A stretch of DNA of 64,000 nucleotides from Geodermatophilus bullaregiensis (GTDB taxonomy: Bacteria > Actinomycetota > Actinomycetes > Mycobacteriales > Geodermatophilaceae): the NCBI RefSeq assembly GCF_016907675.1, contig NZ_JAFBCJ010000001.1, forward strand, positions 1,736,001-1,800,000. The letters run 5' to 3'. How positions within the stretch are numbered: the stretch's first letter is position 1; each line of letters starts with the position of its first letter. Below, one piece after another: positions 1 to 9,212 of the stretch. Both the position numbers and the translations under genes were made by a program. The notes below the pieces were generated by a model. The model had not been told where the DNA came from. It did not search any database and saw only the letters and a program-made list of their open reading frames with translations.

Positions 1-56
1 GTTGTGCGGAGCGGTCGGAGGCACGGACCCATTCTGCGCGACGTGCGCCAGGAAAC

Positions 57-96
57 GGTCCGCCCCGCCCGGGGAGTCCCCCGGGCGGGGCGGACC
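57..96 (-). terminator. Perfect hairpin downstream of ahcY
   Basis: An 18-bp perfect GC-only-rich stem (57-74 pairs with 79-96) encloses the four-base loop agtc. It lies about 125 bases past the ahcY stop codon, so it may end the ahcY transcript or one entering from the left edge. No U-tract follows, which is usual for actinobacterial terminators. The function is inferred from structure and position. Confidence 0.6.
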
Positions 97-161
97 GTGC
101 ACTCCAGGTCCCGGCGGCGCCCCTGCGGGGTCCCGCGCCGAGCCCGGTGGCGTACTGGAAC

Positions 162-219
162 GGCCACCCTCCAGGGTCCCGCGCCGAGCCTGCGAGGCGT
201 GGGGGGAAGGGTGGTCCTC

Positions 220-222
<3 letters not shown>
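162..222 (-). repeat. Stop-codon-anchored stem-loop repeat, copy A
   Basis: Read on the minus strand this begins exactly at the ahcY stop codon as TGAGAGGACCACCC and ends GGACCCTGGAGGGTGGCC. The outer arms pair (164-170 with 208-214, CCACCCT/AGGGTGG) around a core CGCAGGCTCG. The same core and anchoring occur at 8103-8170 and 11281-11342. A shorter relative of the core lies just to the left, at about 117-151. It may act as a terminator or be a small dispersed repeat. Confidence 0.65.
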
Positions 223-1704
<1,482 letters not shown>

Positions 1705-1722
1705 GTCGCTCCAGGGTCGACG

Positions 1723-1741
1723 CCCGCCCGGTCGGGGCGGG
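1723..1741 (-). promoter_or_regulatory. Hairpin in the ahcY 5' leader
   Basis: A perfect 7-bp stem CCCGCCC/GGGCGGG (1723-1729 with 1735-1741, five-base loop) sits about 20 bases before the ahcY ATG. It could influence translation or early termination. I could not fit the leader to the known SAH riboswitch core, so no riboswitch is claimed. Confidence 0.3.
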
Positions 1742-1827
1742 TGTGCGGGTCGCTGAGATGAGCGAGCATGCCGAGGCTTCGGCGGGGCTCGTGCCGTCCT
1801 CCAGGGTAACGCAGCGGCGCGGAGGTC

Positions 1828-2697
1828 TCAGCCCTCGCAGCCGACGCCGTCGCCGTCGCGGTCCAGGGCCGCGTTCCACCCGGGGTCGCCCTCCCGGATG
1901 GGCGCGGCGCCGGCGGCGCGCACCGCCGCGCAGTCGGCGTAGGGGTCGGCCGGCGCGGCCGGCGTCGCGCTCGGCGGCTCCTGCTGGGCCGGCGAGACGT
2001 CCCGGGCGGGCAGCGGCTGGTCCGGGCAGGCGCCGAGCACCGTGGACGCCGCGTCCCGCTCCGCGGTGGTCATCCACAGCCCGTAGCCGAGCTTGACCGC
2101 GACCTGGCGGGCCACGTACGCGCAGCGGTAGGAGCGGTTCGGCGGCAGCCAGGTGGCGGCGTCGCCGTCGCCCTTGCCCTGGTTGAGCGGGCCGTCGACG
2201 GCGAGCAGGTTGAGCGGGTCGTTGGCGAAGGCGGTGCGCCGGGCGGCGTCCCACCGCTGGGCGCCCTTCTGCCAGGCGTCGGACAGCGCGACGACGTGGT
2301 CGATCTGCACCGCCTCGCTGGTGCCCTCCCCGCGGCGGAACTCGATGGTGCGGCCGGAGTACGGGTCGGCGAGGGTGCCGGTGAGGACGACGCAGTCGCG
2401 GGTGCCGGGCTGGAACGTCTCGCCGGTGAGGTCGCGGGCCAGGACGTCGTTGCGGGTGTCACAGCCGTTGCGGTCGGTGTCGACCCACCCGTCGCCGAAC
2501 CGGTCGCGGTCGTAGCCGCTGCGCGGTGCACGGCCGCGGACCTCCACCGAGGCCAGCGCCTCCAGCGCGCTGCCGACGACCGCGGCGGGCGGGACGGCGT
2601 CCCCGGCCGACGAGCCGCCGAGCTCCGCGCAGCCGGTGCCGAGCGCGGCGACGAGGCCGAGGGCCAGCGCGTTGGTCAGCGCCGTGCGGAGGGACAC
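1828..2697 (-). CDS. Secreted HNH-type nuclease lipoprotein with C-terminal excalibur domain
   Basis: This is a 289-residue exported protein. The N-terminus is a lipoprotein signal with lipobox ALGTGC (Cys23). A DUF1524/HNH-like nuclease core follows, with IDHVVALSDAW (His134), NDPLNLLAVDG (Asn163) and NQGKGD, the metal and catalytic positions of this family. The last 35 residues form an excalibur calcium-binding motif with DRDGDGVGCE. It probably cleaves DNA at the cell surface; the biological role (nutrient scavenging or DNA turnover) is not shown. It starts at a GTG directly before the signal peptide. It is a single gene between manA and ahcY, all transcribed leftwards. Confidence 0.85.
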   Translation of the reverse strand: MSLRTALTNALALGLVAALGTGCAELGGSSAGDAVPPAAVVGSALEALASVEVRGRAPRSGYDRDRFGDGWVDTDRNGCDTRNDVLARDLTGETFQPGTRDCVVLTGTLADPYSGRTIEFRRGEGTSEAVQIDHVVALSDAWQKGAQRWDAARRTAFANDPLNLLAVDGPLNQGKGDGDAATWLPPNRSYRCAYVARQVAVKLGYGLWMTTAERDAASTVLGACPDQPLPARDVSPAQQEPPSATPAAPADPYADCAAVRAAGAAPIREGDPGWNAALDRDGDGVGCEG

Positions 2698-2806
2698 GCG
2701 CGACGCTACGTCCGCCGTCCCGGGCGTCCCGGCCGCGACACGCGGCCGGAGGGCGGTGCGTCAGCGCGGGACGGTCACGCTGCCCACCCGGCGCCCGCCC
2801 CGGGCG

Positions 2807-3982
2807 TCACCTGACGTTGGTGGTGGCCCGGTACAGGACCGCGGGGCCGCGGGCGGTGACCGGGACCCCGGCCGGGACGAACGCCGACTGCCCCTGCTCC
2901 AGCACCAGCTCGCCGTCGGTGCCGGCCAGGACCGCGCGGCCCTCGGCGCACAGCACCACCTGCGGACCCCGGGTGGTGAACGGGCCGGCCTGCTCGTCGA
3001 GCTGGGCGCGGGTGAGGTCGAAGTCCTCGACCGGCACGGGGTAGCGCAGCCCCCCGGGACCGAGCACCGGGTGGATCACCGGGATCCGGCCGTCGGAGAA
3101 GTCGAGCACCTCGATGAGGGCGGCCAGGTCGACGTGCTTGCTGGTCAGCCCGCCGCGCAGCACGTTGTCCGAGCTGGCCATGACCTCCACGCCGGCGCCG
3201 GACAGGTAGGCGTGCAGGTTGCCGGCCGGGAGGAAGACCGCCTCACCGGGCGCCAGCTTGAGGTGGTTGCACATCAGGGAGATGACCACGCCCGGGTCGC
3301 CGGGGTAGGCCTCGGCCAGCGTCGCGGCCCACCGGTAGGTGTTGATGAACTCGGGGTCGTGCGCGGCGACGAAACTCGCCGCCCTCTGCGCGACGACCTC
3401 GACCAGGTGGGTGCGCCGCATGCCCGAGAGCGCCAGCAGCTGCGGGATCGCCGCCTGCAGGCCGCCACGGGCCAGCGCGGCGATCGTCGGCTTGAGCTCG
3501 GGCAGCTGCAGCTTGGCCAGGCAGTGCAGCGACTCCTCGACCGGCCGGAAGCCGCACAGCGCCTCGAAGGTGGTCAGCGCCAGCAGCAGCTCGGGCTTGT
3601 GCCAGGGGTCCTTGAAGGTGCGCGCCGGGTCCTCGTGCGGCACCCCGGCCGCCTCCTCGGCGGTGAAGCCGGCCTGGGCCTGCTCCATCGTCGGGTGCGC
3701 CTGCAGCGACAGGGGCGTCTCGGCGGCGAGCACCTTCATGAGGAAGGGCAGCCGGGCGCCGAAGCGCTCGACGACGGCCGGGCCGAGCAGCCGCTCGGGC
3801 TCCTCCATGATCGCCTTGTCGAGCGGCCGACCGTCAGCCAGGACGCTCGGCTCGTCGGGGTGTGCCCCCATCCACAGCTCGGCGTGCGGGCGCTCGGCCG
3901 GACTCGGCCGGCCGAGGAGCTCGGGGATGACGGTGCGGCTGCCCCACGGGTAGAAGCGGACCGCGCTGGTGAGCTGCCACAT
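2807..3982 (-). CDS. manA: Mannose-6-phosphate isomerase, class I
   Basis: This zinc enzyme interconverts fructose-6-phosphate and mannose-6-phosphate, the entry step to GDP-mannose. The cupin metal sites are visible: SLQAHPTMEQA, WHKPELLLAL and the FLPAGNLHAYLSG block, followed by SSDNVLRGGLTSKHVD. The start is set at ATG 3982 (MWQLTSAV...YPWGSR, 391 residues). A TAGCGT -10 at 3990-3995 lies seven bases upstream and would overlap the alternative GTG at 3988, and mycobacterial ManA begins at the same point. It corresponds to Rv3255c and sits downstream of manB and the SIS gene but with its own likely promoter. Confidence 0.95.
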   Translation of the reverse strand: MWQLTSAVRFYPWGSRTVIPELLGRPSPAERPHAELWMGAHPDEPSVLADGRPLDKAIMEEPERLLGPAVVERFGARLPFLMKVLAAETPLSLQAHPTMEQAQAGFTAEEAAGVPHEDPARTFKDPWHKPELLLALTTFEALCGFRPVEESLHCLAKLQLPELKPTIAALARGGLQAAIPQLLALSGMRRTHLVEVVAQRAASFVAAHDPEFINTYRWAATLAEAYPGDPGVVISLMCNHLKLAPGEAVFLPAGNLHAYLSGAGVEVMASSDNVLRGGLTSKHVDLAALIEVLDFSDGRIPVIHPVLGPGGLRYPVPVEDFDLTRAQLDEQAGPFTTRGPQVVLCAEGRAVLAGTDGELVLEQGQSAFVPAGVPVTARGPAVLYRATTNVR

Positions 3983-3989
3983 CGGCACG

Positions 3990-3995
3990 ACGCTA
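3990..3995 (-). promoter_or_regulatory. Putative -10 box of manA (leaderless type)
   Basis: TAGCGT read leftwards, with seven bases to the ATG at 3982 and no Shine-Dalgarno sequence in between. It fits the TANNNT-to-start spacing seen before several other genes here. No clear -35 element was found. Confidence 0.45.
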
Positions 3996-4155
3996 CTGGC
4001 GAACGGCGCCCAGCTGAACTGTCGGCTCCCTCACCTGGGCGATCACTCCCCCGAAGGGGTCAGGTCCTCCCGCGCCACGGCGGTGTGGTCGCGCCGGACG
4101 GCGACCGTCGCGGCCACGGTGGCCCGTCGGGACCCGGGTGCGCCGCGCTCCGCGC

Positions 4156-5298
4156 TCACCTGTCCAGGGCCCGCTCCTGGTCCAGGGCCAGCGCCAGGTA
4201 GAGGGCGCTGAAGTCGGCCACCGCCAGCTGCCGCGCCAGGCGGGGCAGCCGGCCGTGGCGCTCGGGGTCACCGTGCTCGGCCAGCCCGCTGACCGGGACG
4301 TTGCCCGCCGTGGCGGTGCGGAGCACCTCGGCCATCGCCTCGGACGCCGACCGGGGTTCGCGCTCGCCCTCGCCGTCGTGGTGGGCGGCGTCGGTGTCCC
4401 GGATGGTGATCAGCCGCAGCCGGCGGCCGGCGTCGTCGGTGCGGTCGCGGAAGAAGTCGTCGGAGTCGTGCGGGGCCAGCGGCCCGCGGAGCACGGCGCG
4501 GGCGGCCACCCGCTGGTCGGGCAGCCGGAAGCCGCTGGTGGGCAGGCCGGCGAGGGTGGCCAGCTGGTCGGCGAAGCGGGTGGCCGCGGTGCCGGCCAGC
4601 GGCCCCTCCGCCACGATCACCGGCAGCGCGTCGAGCAGCTCCAGCGCCAGCGTCTTGGCCGGGTTGACGAAGGACTCCCGCGCCGGCCCGCACTCGGCGG
4701 CGACCTCGTCGAGGGCCGCGGCGACGGCCTCGCAGTCGGCGGTGGCCTGGGCGACCAGGCCGAGGTCGGTGGCCAGCCGCAGCAGCGGGGTCAGCAGCGA
4801 CCACAGCGTGGTCTGGCGGACCCGCGAGCGCGGCAGCGGGACGTAGGGCATCCGCGCCGTCGAGCAGGCCGCCCGCAGCGGGGCGTCCTCGGCGCCGATG
4901 CCGAGCAGCGACACACCGCGGCGGGCGGCCTCGTAGGCCGGGGCCACCGCGTACGCGCCGGCGCCGGTCCGGGTGGTGACGACGGCGATGTCGGTGGGGC
5001 CGGTCCACACGGGCAGGTCGGGCCCCGGGACGACGTCGACGGTGACCGGGCTCGACGGGCCCAGCAGCGCCCGCAGCACCGAGGCGGCCACCGCGCCCTC
5101 GCGCCGGGCCACGATGACCAGCCCGCGCGGGCGGCCGCCGGAGGTGACCCGGTCCAGGCCCGCCTCGTCGGTGAGCCGGGACGTCTCGCGCACCTGGGCG
5201 CCCGCGCCGGCGACGGCCGGGAGCAGGCCGCGCGGGTCGCGGGCGCGCAGCACGTCGAGGTCGTCGAGGACCTCCTCGGCCAGCTCGGGCGAGGTCAC
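4156..5298 (-). CDS. SIS-domain protein, phosphoglucose/phosphomannose isomerase-like (Rv3256c/TobH type)
   Basis: This 380-residue cytosolic protein has the sugar-isomerase fold typical of the bifunctional PGI/PMI family. It shows an N-terminal GLVIVARREGAVAASVLRALL segment, a TDIAVVTTRTGAGAYAVAP loop and a C-terminal region with FRLPDQRVAARAVLRGPLAP. In Mycobacterium the homologue Rv3256c lies in the same place between manA and manB, which suggests a role in mannose-phosphate metabolism, but activity is not proven for this branch. The GTG start at 5298 overlaps the stop of the Trm112-like gene by four bases (GTGA), implying translational coupling within the manB operon. Confidence 0.8.
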   Translation of the reverse strand: MTSPELAEEVLDDLDVLRARDPRGLLPAVAGAGAQVRETSRLTDEAGLDRVTSGGRPRGLVIVARREGAVAASVLRALLGPSSPVTVDVVPGPDLPVWTGPTDIAVVTTRTGAGAYAVAPAYEAARRGVSLLGIGAEDAPLRAACSTARMPYVPLPRSRVRQTTLWSLLTPLLRLATDLGLVAQATADCEAVAAALDEVAAECGPARESFVNPAKTLALELLDALPVIVAEGPLAGTAATRFADQLATLAGLPTSGFRLPDQRVAARAVLRGPLAPHDSDDFFRDRTDDAGRRLRLITIRDTDAAHHDGEGEREPRSASEAMAEVLRTATAGNVPVSGLAEHGDPERHGRLPRLARQLAVADFSALYLALALDQERALDR

Positions 5299-5522
5299 GG
5301 CGCCGCCGTCCCCCGGCCGTCCCGGTGCCGCGCCTCGTCCAGCAGCAGCACCGGGATGCCGTCGCGGACGGGGAAGGCGCGGTCGCAGGTTGTGCAGAGC
5401 AGCTCGCCGGCCGCCTCGTCGACGGTCAGCGGGCTGTGGTGCGTGTCGGGGCAGGCGAGGATCTCCAGCAGCGCCGGGTCCAGGCCCAGCGGCCCCCGCG
5501 TCTGCTCCTGCGGCGTGCTCAT
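5295..5522 (-). CDS. Trm112-family zinc-ribbon protein
   Basis: This is a 75-residue protein with LLEILACPDTHHSPL (Cys24), LLCTTCDRAF (Cys43, Cys46) and RDGIPVLLLDEA, the hallmark of bacterial YcaR/Trm112-like proteins. In eukaryotes and archaea Trm112 activates methyltransferases; in bacteria the partner is generally unknown. It is locked between manB (ATGA overlap at its start) and the SIS gene (GTGA overlap at its end), so all three are co-translated. The position suggests a link to phosphosugar metabolism, but that is inference. Confidence 0.88.
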   Translation of the reverse strand: MSTPQEQTRGPLGLDPALLEILACPDTHHSPLTVDEAAGELLCTTCDRAFPVRDGIPVLLLDEARHRDGRGTAAP

Positions 5523-6880
5523 GCGCGCACCATCTCCAGCACCCGGTCCCTCAGCCGTTCCATCCGCGCCCGGTCGGGCGCCTCCACGTTGAGCCGCAGC
5601 AGCGGCTCGGTGTTGCTGGCCCGCAGGTTGAACCACGAGCCGTCGGGCAGGTCGACGGTCAGCCCGTCCATCTCGTCGAACGTGGCGCCCTCGGCCTCGA
5701 AGGTCTCCCGGACCGCGGCGGTGCGCCCGGCGGCGTCGTCGACGGTCGAGTTGACCTCGCCGGAGGCGGCGTAGCGGCTGTAGGCGGCGGTCAGCTCCGA
5801 CAGCGGCCGGCCCTGCTCGCCGAGGGCGGCCAGCACGTGCATGGCGGCCAGCATCCCGGTGTCGGCGCGCCAGAAGTCGCGGAAGTAGTAGTGCGCCGAG
5901 TGCTCGCCGCCGAAGACGGCGTCGGTGCGGGCCATCTCGGCCTTGATGAACGAGTGCCCGACGCGCGTGCGCACCGGCTGCCCGCCGTGCTCGCGGACGA
6001 TCTCGGGCACCGACCGGGAGGTGATCAGGTTGTGGATGACCGTCGTCCCCCGGCCCTTGGCCAGCTCGCGGACGGCGACCAGCGCGGTGACCGCCGACGG
6101 GCTCACCGGCTCGCCGCGCTCGTCGACGACGAACACCCGGTCGGCGTCGCCGTCGAAGGCCAGGCCGATGTCGGCGCCCTCGCGGACGACGGCCTCCTGC
6201 AGGTCGACCAGGTTGGCCGGGTCCAGCGGGTTGGCCTCGTGGTTGGGGAAGGTCCCGTCCAGCTCGAAGTACAGCGGGACGACGTCGAGCGGCAGGCCGG
6301 CCAGCACCACCGGCACCGTGTGCCCGCCCATGCCGTTGCCGGCGTCGACGACCACGCGCAGCGGGCGGCTGCCGGAGAGGTCGACCAGCGAGCGCAGGTG
6401 CTCGGCGTAGGCCGTCAGCAGGTCGCGCTGGGTCACCTCGGCGGTGCGCGCGGGCACCCGCTCGTAGGTGTCCCGCTCGGCCCACTCGCGGACCGTGGCC
6501 AGCCCCGACTCCTGCCCGACCGGGGCGGCGCCGGCGCGGCAGAGCTTGATGCCGTTGTACTGCGCCGGGTTGTGGCTGGCCGTGAACATGGCCCCGGGCA
6601 CGTCGAGCGACCCGGCGGCGAAGTAGAGCAGGTCGGTGGAGCCCAGCCCGGCCTCGACGACGTCGACGCCGCGGGAGAGCACCCCCTGGGCGAAGGCCCG
6701 CGACAGCGGCACCGACGAGGGACGCATGTCGTGGGCGGTGACGACGGCCGTCGCGCCGCTCTCGGTGGCCACGAGTTCGGCGAACGCGGCGCCGATGCGC
6801 CGCGCGTCGTCCTCGTCCCACTGGTCGGGGACGACGCCCCGGACGTCGTAGGCCTTGATGATCGCCGACAGGTCCGCCAC
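5519..6880 (-). CDS. manB: Phosphomannomutase/phosphoglucomutase
   Basis: This cytosolic mutase converts mannose-6-phosphate to mannose-1-phosphate for GDP-mannose synthesis. The 453-residue protein has all four alpha-D-phosphohexomutase signatures in order: the phosphoserine loop MFTASHNPAQYNGIKL, the magnesium loop DGDADRVFVVDERG, the sugar-recognition loop GGEHSAHYYF and the phosphate-binding RASNTEPLLRLNVEA near the end. It begins with GTG after an AGGGTGGG Shine-Dalgarno-like stretch. It is the first gene of the manB/Trm112-like/SIS operon and corresponds to Rv3257c. A TAGGGT -10 lies at 6934-6939. Confidence 0.95.
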   Translation of the reverse strand: MADLSAIIKAYDVRGVVPDQWDEDDARRIGAAFAELVATESGATAVVTAHDMRPSSVPLSRAFAQGVLSRGVDVVEAGLGSTDLLYFAAGSLDVPGAMFTASHNPAQYNGIKLCRAGAAPVGQESGLATVREWAERDTYERVPARTAEVTQRDLLTAYAEHLRSLVDLSGSRPLRVVVDAGNGMGGHTVPVVLAGLPLDVVPLYFELDGTFPNHEANPLDPANLVDLQEAVVREGADIGLAFDGDADRVFVVDERGEPVSPSAVTALVAVRELAKGRGTTVIHNLITSRSVPEIVREHGGQPVRTRVGHSFIKAEMARTDAVFGGEHSAHYYFRDFWRADTGMLAAMHVLAALGEQGRPLSELTAAYSRYAASGEVNSTVDDAAGRTAAVRETFEAEGATFDEMDGLTVDLPDGSWFNLRASNTEPLLRLNVEAPDRARMERLRDRVLEMVRA

Positions 6881-6933
6881 TGCCCACCCTCGTCTGGACT
6901 GCCCGGCCGCTCCTCGGCGGCCGGTGCCGGACG

Positions 6934-6939
6934 ACCCTA
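6934..6939 (-). promoter_or_regulatory. Putative -10 box of the manB operon
   Basis: TAGGGT read leftwards, about 54 bases before the GTG start of manB. The resulting leader would hold a 7-bp hairpin (CGGCCGC/GCGGCCG, around 6904-6923). A -35 element is not obvious. Confidence 0.4.
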
Positions 6940-7054
6940 ACGGCGGGCGTGCGAGGGCGGCACGGCGGCGCGGACGGCGGCTCCCCCGAGGGGGTGGCCC
7001 GCTGCGGGACCCGCCGCGGGCGTGCGGGCGGTGAGGGGCAGCGGGGTCGTCGCG

Positions 7055-7405
7055 TCAGGTGATGTCGGGCAGGACCCGGAGGTGACCGCGGCGGGTGCCG
7101 CGGCCGTCGTCGGCCGGGGGCCGCGGGGGCTCGGGGCGGGCCGCCTCGCGGACGGCGTCGGCGAGCGCGAGCAGGTCGTCACCGGTCGGGCCGGAGTCCT
7201 CGACGTCGATCTCGTGCCGGACGACCTCCCAGCCGCGCGGCACGGTCAGCCGCTCGGCGTGGAACTCGCAGAGGTCGTAGCTGTGCGGCTCGGAGAACGT
7301 GGCCAGCGGGCCGACGACAGCGGTCGACTCGGCGTAGACGTAGGTCAGTGTCGCCGCCGCCGGTTGCGCGCAGCCGCTGCGCGAGCAGCGACGTGACTGC
7401 CTCAC
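7055..7405 (-). CDS. DUF3499 family zinc-ribbon-like protein (Rv3258c type)
   Basis: This is a 116-residue protein of unknown function conserved in actinobacteria between manB and the metallopeptidase-like gene. It carries a C-x4-C pair (Cys7, Cys12) and a later C-x2-H (Cys46, His49), probably a zinc site, around the conserved TLTYVYAESTAVVGPLATFSE and HSYDLCEFHAERLTVPRGWE blocks. The C-terminal 45 residues are low-complexity and charged. GTG at 7405 is chosen because GAGGAA lies six bases upstream; GTG at 7408 is equally possible. A TACTGT -10 candidate is at 7427-7432. Confidence 0.82.
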   Translation of the reverse strand: MRQSRRCSRSGCAQPAAATLTYVYAESTAVVGPLATFSEPHSYDLCEFHAERLTVPRGWEVVRHEIDVEDSGPTGDDLLALADAVREAARPEPPRPPADDGRGTRRGHLRVLPDIT

Positions 7406-7637
7406 CACCGGTTCCTCACGCAGGGCACAGTAGCCGCGTTCCCCGGCTCCCGGCGACAGGCGCACCGGTCCGGCGCCCCTCCGTCCCCACCGTCCCCATC
7501 CATCCAACCCGACGTCCCCGGGCACTCCGGCACCGGGTGCGCCGGGCCGCGTCGGTCCGGCACCGGCCGGGGCCCGGCGGGTGGTGCGGCGCGGGTGCGC
7601 TGCCCGCGATCCCGGCGCGCCGTACGCTCGCCCCGCC

Positions 7638-8105
7638 ATGAGCCGACCCGACCGCCGCTCCCCGACCTCACGCCGCGACCGGCACGGCCGCGGTCTGCGC
7701 GGGCGGCTGGTGCCCGGCGACGTCCCGCTCTCGCGCAGCCGCGCCGAGCAGTTCGACGACCTCGTGCTCGACGCCGTCGAGGACCTCGAGCGCCGCTGGG
7801 AGCGGGAGCTGGCCGGTGTCGAGTTCGCCGTCGAGGACGTGCCGTGGGTCGACCACACGGACCCCGACGAGGTGGTGCTCGACCCCGACGTCCTCGACGA
7901 CGGCACGGTGCCGCTGGCCCGGGTGCTGCCGGCGCACCGCGAGGACGGCCGGGAGGTGCCGGCGCGGATCGTCGTGTACCGGCGGCCGCTGGAGATCCGG
8001 GCGCACGACCGCGACGACCTCGCCGACCTGGTCCGCGACGTCGTCGTCGACCAGGTGGCGGTGCTGCTGGGCCGCGATCCGGAGGAGATCGACCCCACCG
8101 CCTGA
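7638..8105 (+). CDS. Metallopeptidase-family (COG3824/zincin-like) protein lacking the HExxH motif
   Basis: This 155-residue cytosolic protein is homologous to the COG3824/PF06262 zincin-like family and syntenic with Rv3259. The family core is recognisable: FDDLVLDAVEDLERRW, FAVEDVPW, and IVVYRRPLEIRA followed by the helix LVRDVVVDQVAVLLG. In canonical members this helix carries HExxH, whereas here it reads DQVAV, so both metal-binding histidines and the catalytic glutamate are absent. It is therefore unlikely to be a working protease. ATG 7638 is chosen; a TACGCT -10 candidate lies ten bases upstream. Its stop codon starts repeat copy C. Confidence 0.8.
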   Translation: MSRPDRRSPTSRRDRHGRGLRGRLVPGDVPLSRSRAEQFDDLVLDAVEDLERRWERELAGVEFAVEDVPWVDHTDPDEVVLDPDVLDDGTVPLARVLPAHREDGREVPARIVVYRRPLEIRAHDRDDLADLVRDVVVDQVAVLLGRDPEEIDPTA

Positions 8106-8170
8106 GAGCGGCCCCCTCGCCCCCCACCGTTCGCAGGCTCGCGGCGGGGCCCCTGCGAGCGGGCCTGCTC
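8103..8170 (+). repeat. Stop-codon-anchored stem-loop repeat, copy C
   Basis: It begins at the TGA of the metallopeptidase-like gene (TGAGAGCGGCCCCCTCGC) and contains the core CGCAGGCTCGCGGCGGGG. The outer arms 8110-8120 and 8155-8165 pair over 11 bp with one mismatch, although their sequence differs from copies A and B. The right end abuts the stop of the convergent phosphotransferase-like gene, so it may act as a shared terminator. Confidence 0.65.
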
Positions 8171-9056
8171 AGCGCTCGGGCGGGACGACCGGGCTGCCGA
8201 GCTCGGCAGCCATCGCCCGCGCCTCGTCCAGCCGCGCGCGGGCGAAGGCGGTGTCGAGGCCGTCGCCGCGGTCGGACCGGGTCAGCCGGGCGACCAGCTG
8301 CTCCAGGGCGACGGCGTGCCAGAGCAGGCCGACGTCGGGCTCCTCCCACCCGGCGGTGCGGGCGAGCACGACCTCGCCGATCCGGCCGCGGTCCTCGGCG
8401 TCGGGCGTGGTGGCCCACAGCGTCAGCAGGTCGCGGTGCCGGGGCGCGGGGCGGACGCCGGACCACTCGAGGACCACCAGCCGCTCCTCCGGGTCGGCGC
8501 CGGTCGTCTCGGGCGCGCGGGAGTCGACCACCGCGTTGGCCGCGCGCAGGTCGCCGTGGCCGGCCTCGGACAGCGGCAGCTGCGCCGCGGCGGCGCGCAC
8601 CGCACGCAGCTCGGCCAGGCGCACCCCGCCGCGCAGCAGCCGGCCGGCGTCGCCCACCGAGGCCCGCACCCGGCGCAGTGCCGGGCCCGCGGGCGGCGAC
8701 CAGGGCTGCCCGGGCGGCACCGGAAGCGGCGCGATCCGCACCGCGGCCTCGACGGCGGACGCCGTCCACCGCGGACCACCGGAGGGGCCCGGGTGCACCC
8801 GCCGGGACAGCAGCCAGCGGCCGTCGTCGGCGGCGGCCAGCACCTCGGGGACGCCGACCTGCCGCTCCTCGGCCCAGCGCCGGCCGCGCAGCTCGGCGCG
8901 CAGCCGGCGGCGGCCGCTCTCCGTGACGGCGAGGTCGAGGACCCGGTCGGCGAGCACGCCCTGCACCACGCCGAGCCGCGCGGTGTGGTCGGTGACCGCG
9001 ACGACCGGCCGGTCGACGCCGAGCTCGGCCAGCAGCGCGGCGACCCGCTCGCGCAT
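8169..9056 (-). CDS. Aminoglycoside-phosphotransferase-like (APH/kinase-fold) protein
   Basis: This 295-residue cytosolic protein has the Brenner-type motif of phosphotransferases, EAGHGDLRAANAVVDSR, followed by VVLEWSGVRPAPRHRDLL where APH kinases have their metal-binding Asp motif. The N-terminal half is poorly conserved. The substrate is unknown and could be a sugar, a choline-like compound or a small metabolite; antibiotic resistance should not be assumed. The ATG at 9056 gives a sensible N-terminus, but the frame stays open upstream. It is divergent from the membrane protein at 9213. Confidence 0.65.
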   Translation of the reverse strand: MRERVAALLAELGVDRPVVAVTDHTARLGVVQGVLADRVLDLAVTESGRRRLRAELRGRRWAEERQVGVPEVLAAADDGRWLLSRRVHPGPSGGPRWTASAVEAAVRIAPLPVPPGQPWSPPAGPALRRVRASVGDAGRLLRGGVRLAELRAVRAAAAQLPLSEAGHGDLRAANAVVDSRAPETTGADPEERLVVLEWSGVRPAPRHRDLLTLWATTPDAEDRGRIGEVVLARTAGWEEPDVGLLWHAVALEQLVARLTRSDRGDGLDTAFARARLDEARAMAAELGSPVVPPER

Positions 9057-9212
9057 CCCCGGCGACGCCGCTCCCGGCGCCGTCCCCGGCGGCGTCCCCG
9101 ACGCCCCTCCCGATGCGCTCCCGGCCACCCCGGGATGGTGGCAGGAGGCCCGGCCGGCCGCACGGAGTGCGCCTGCGGCCGGGCCGGGCCACCCCCTGCG
9201 ATGCTGGCGGGG

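Noticed and set aside
1705..1827. SAH riboswitch upstream of ahcY
   Set aside because: The conserved core of the known SAH riboswitch could not be matched, although a hairpin is present.
5295..6887. A 530-codon leftward frame covering manB and the Trm112-like gene
   Set aside because: Only its last 75 codons look like a protein (Trm112-like); the rest is a shifted shadow of manB.
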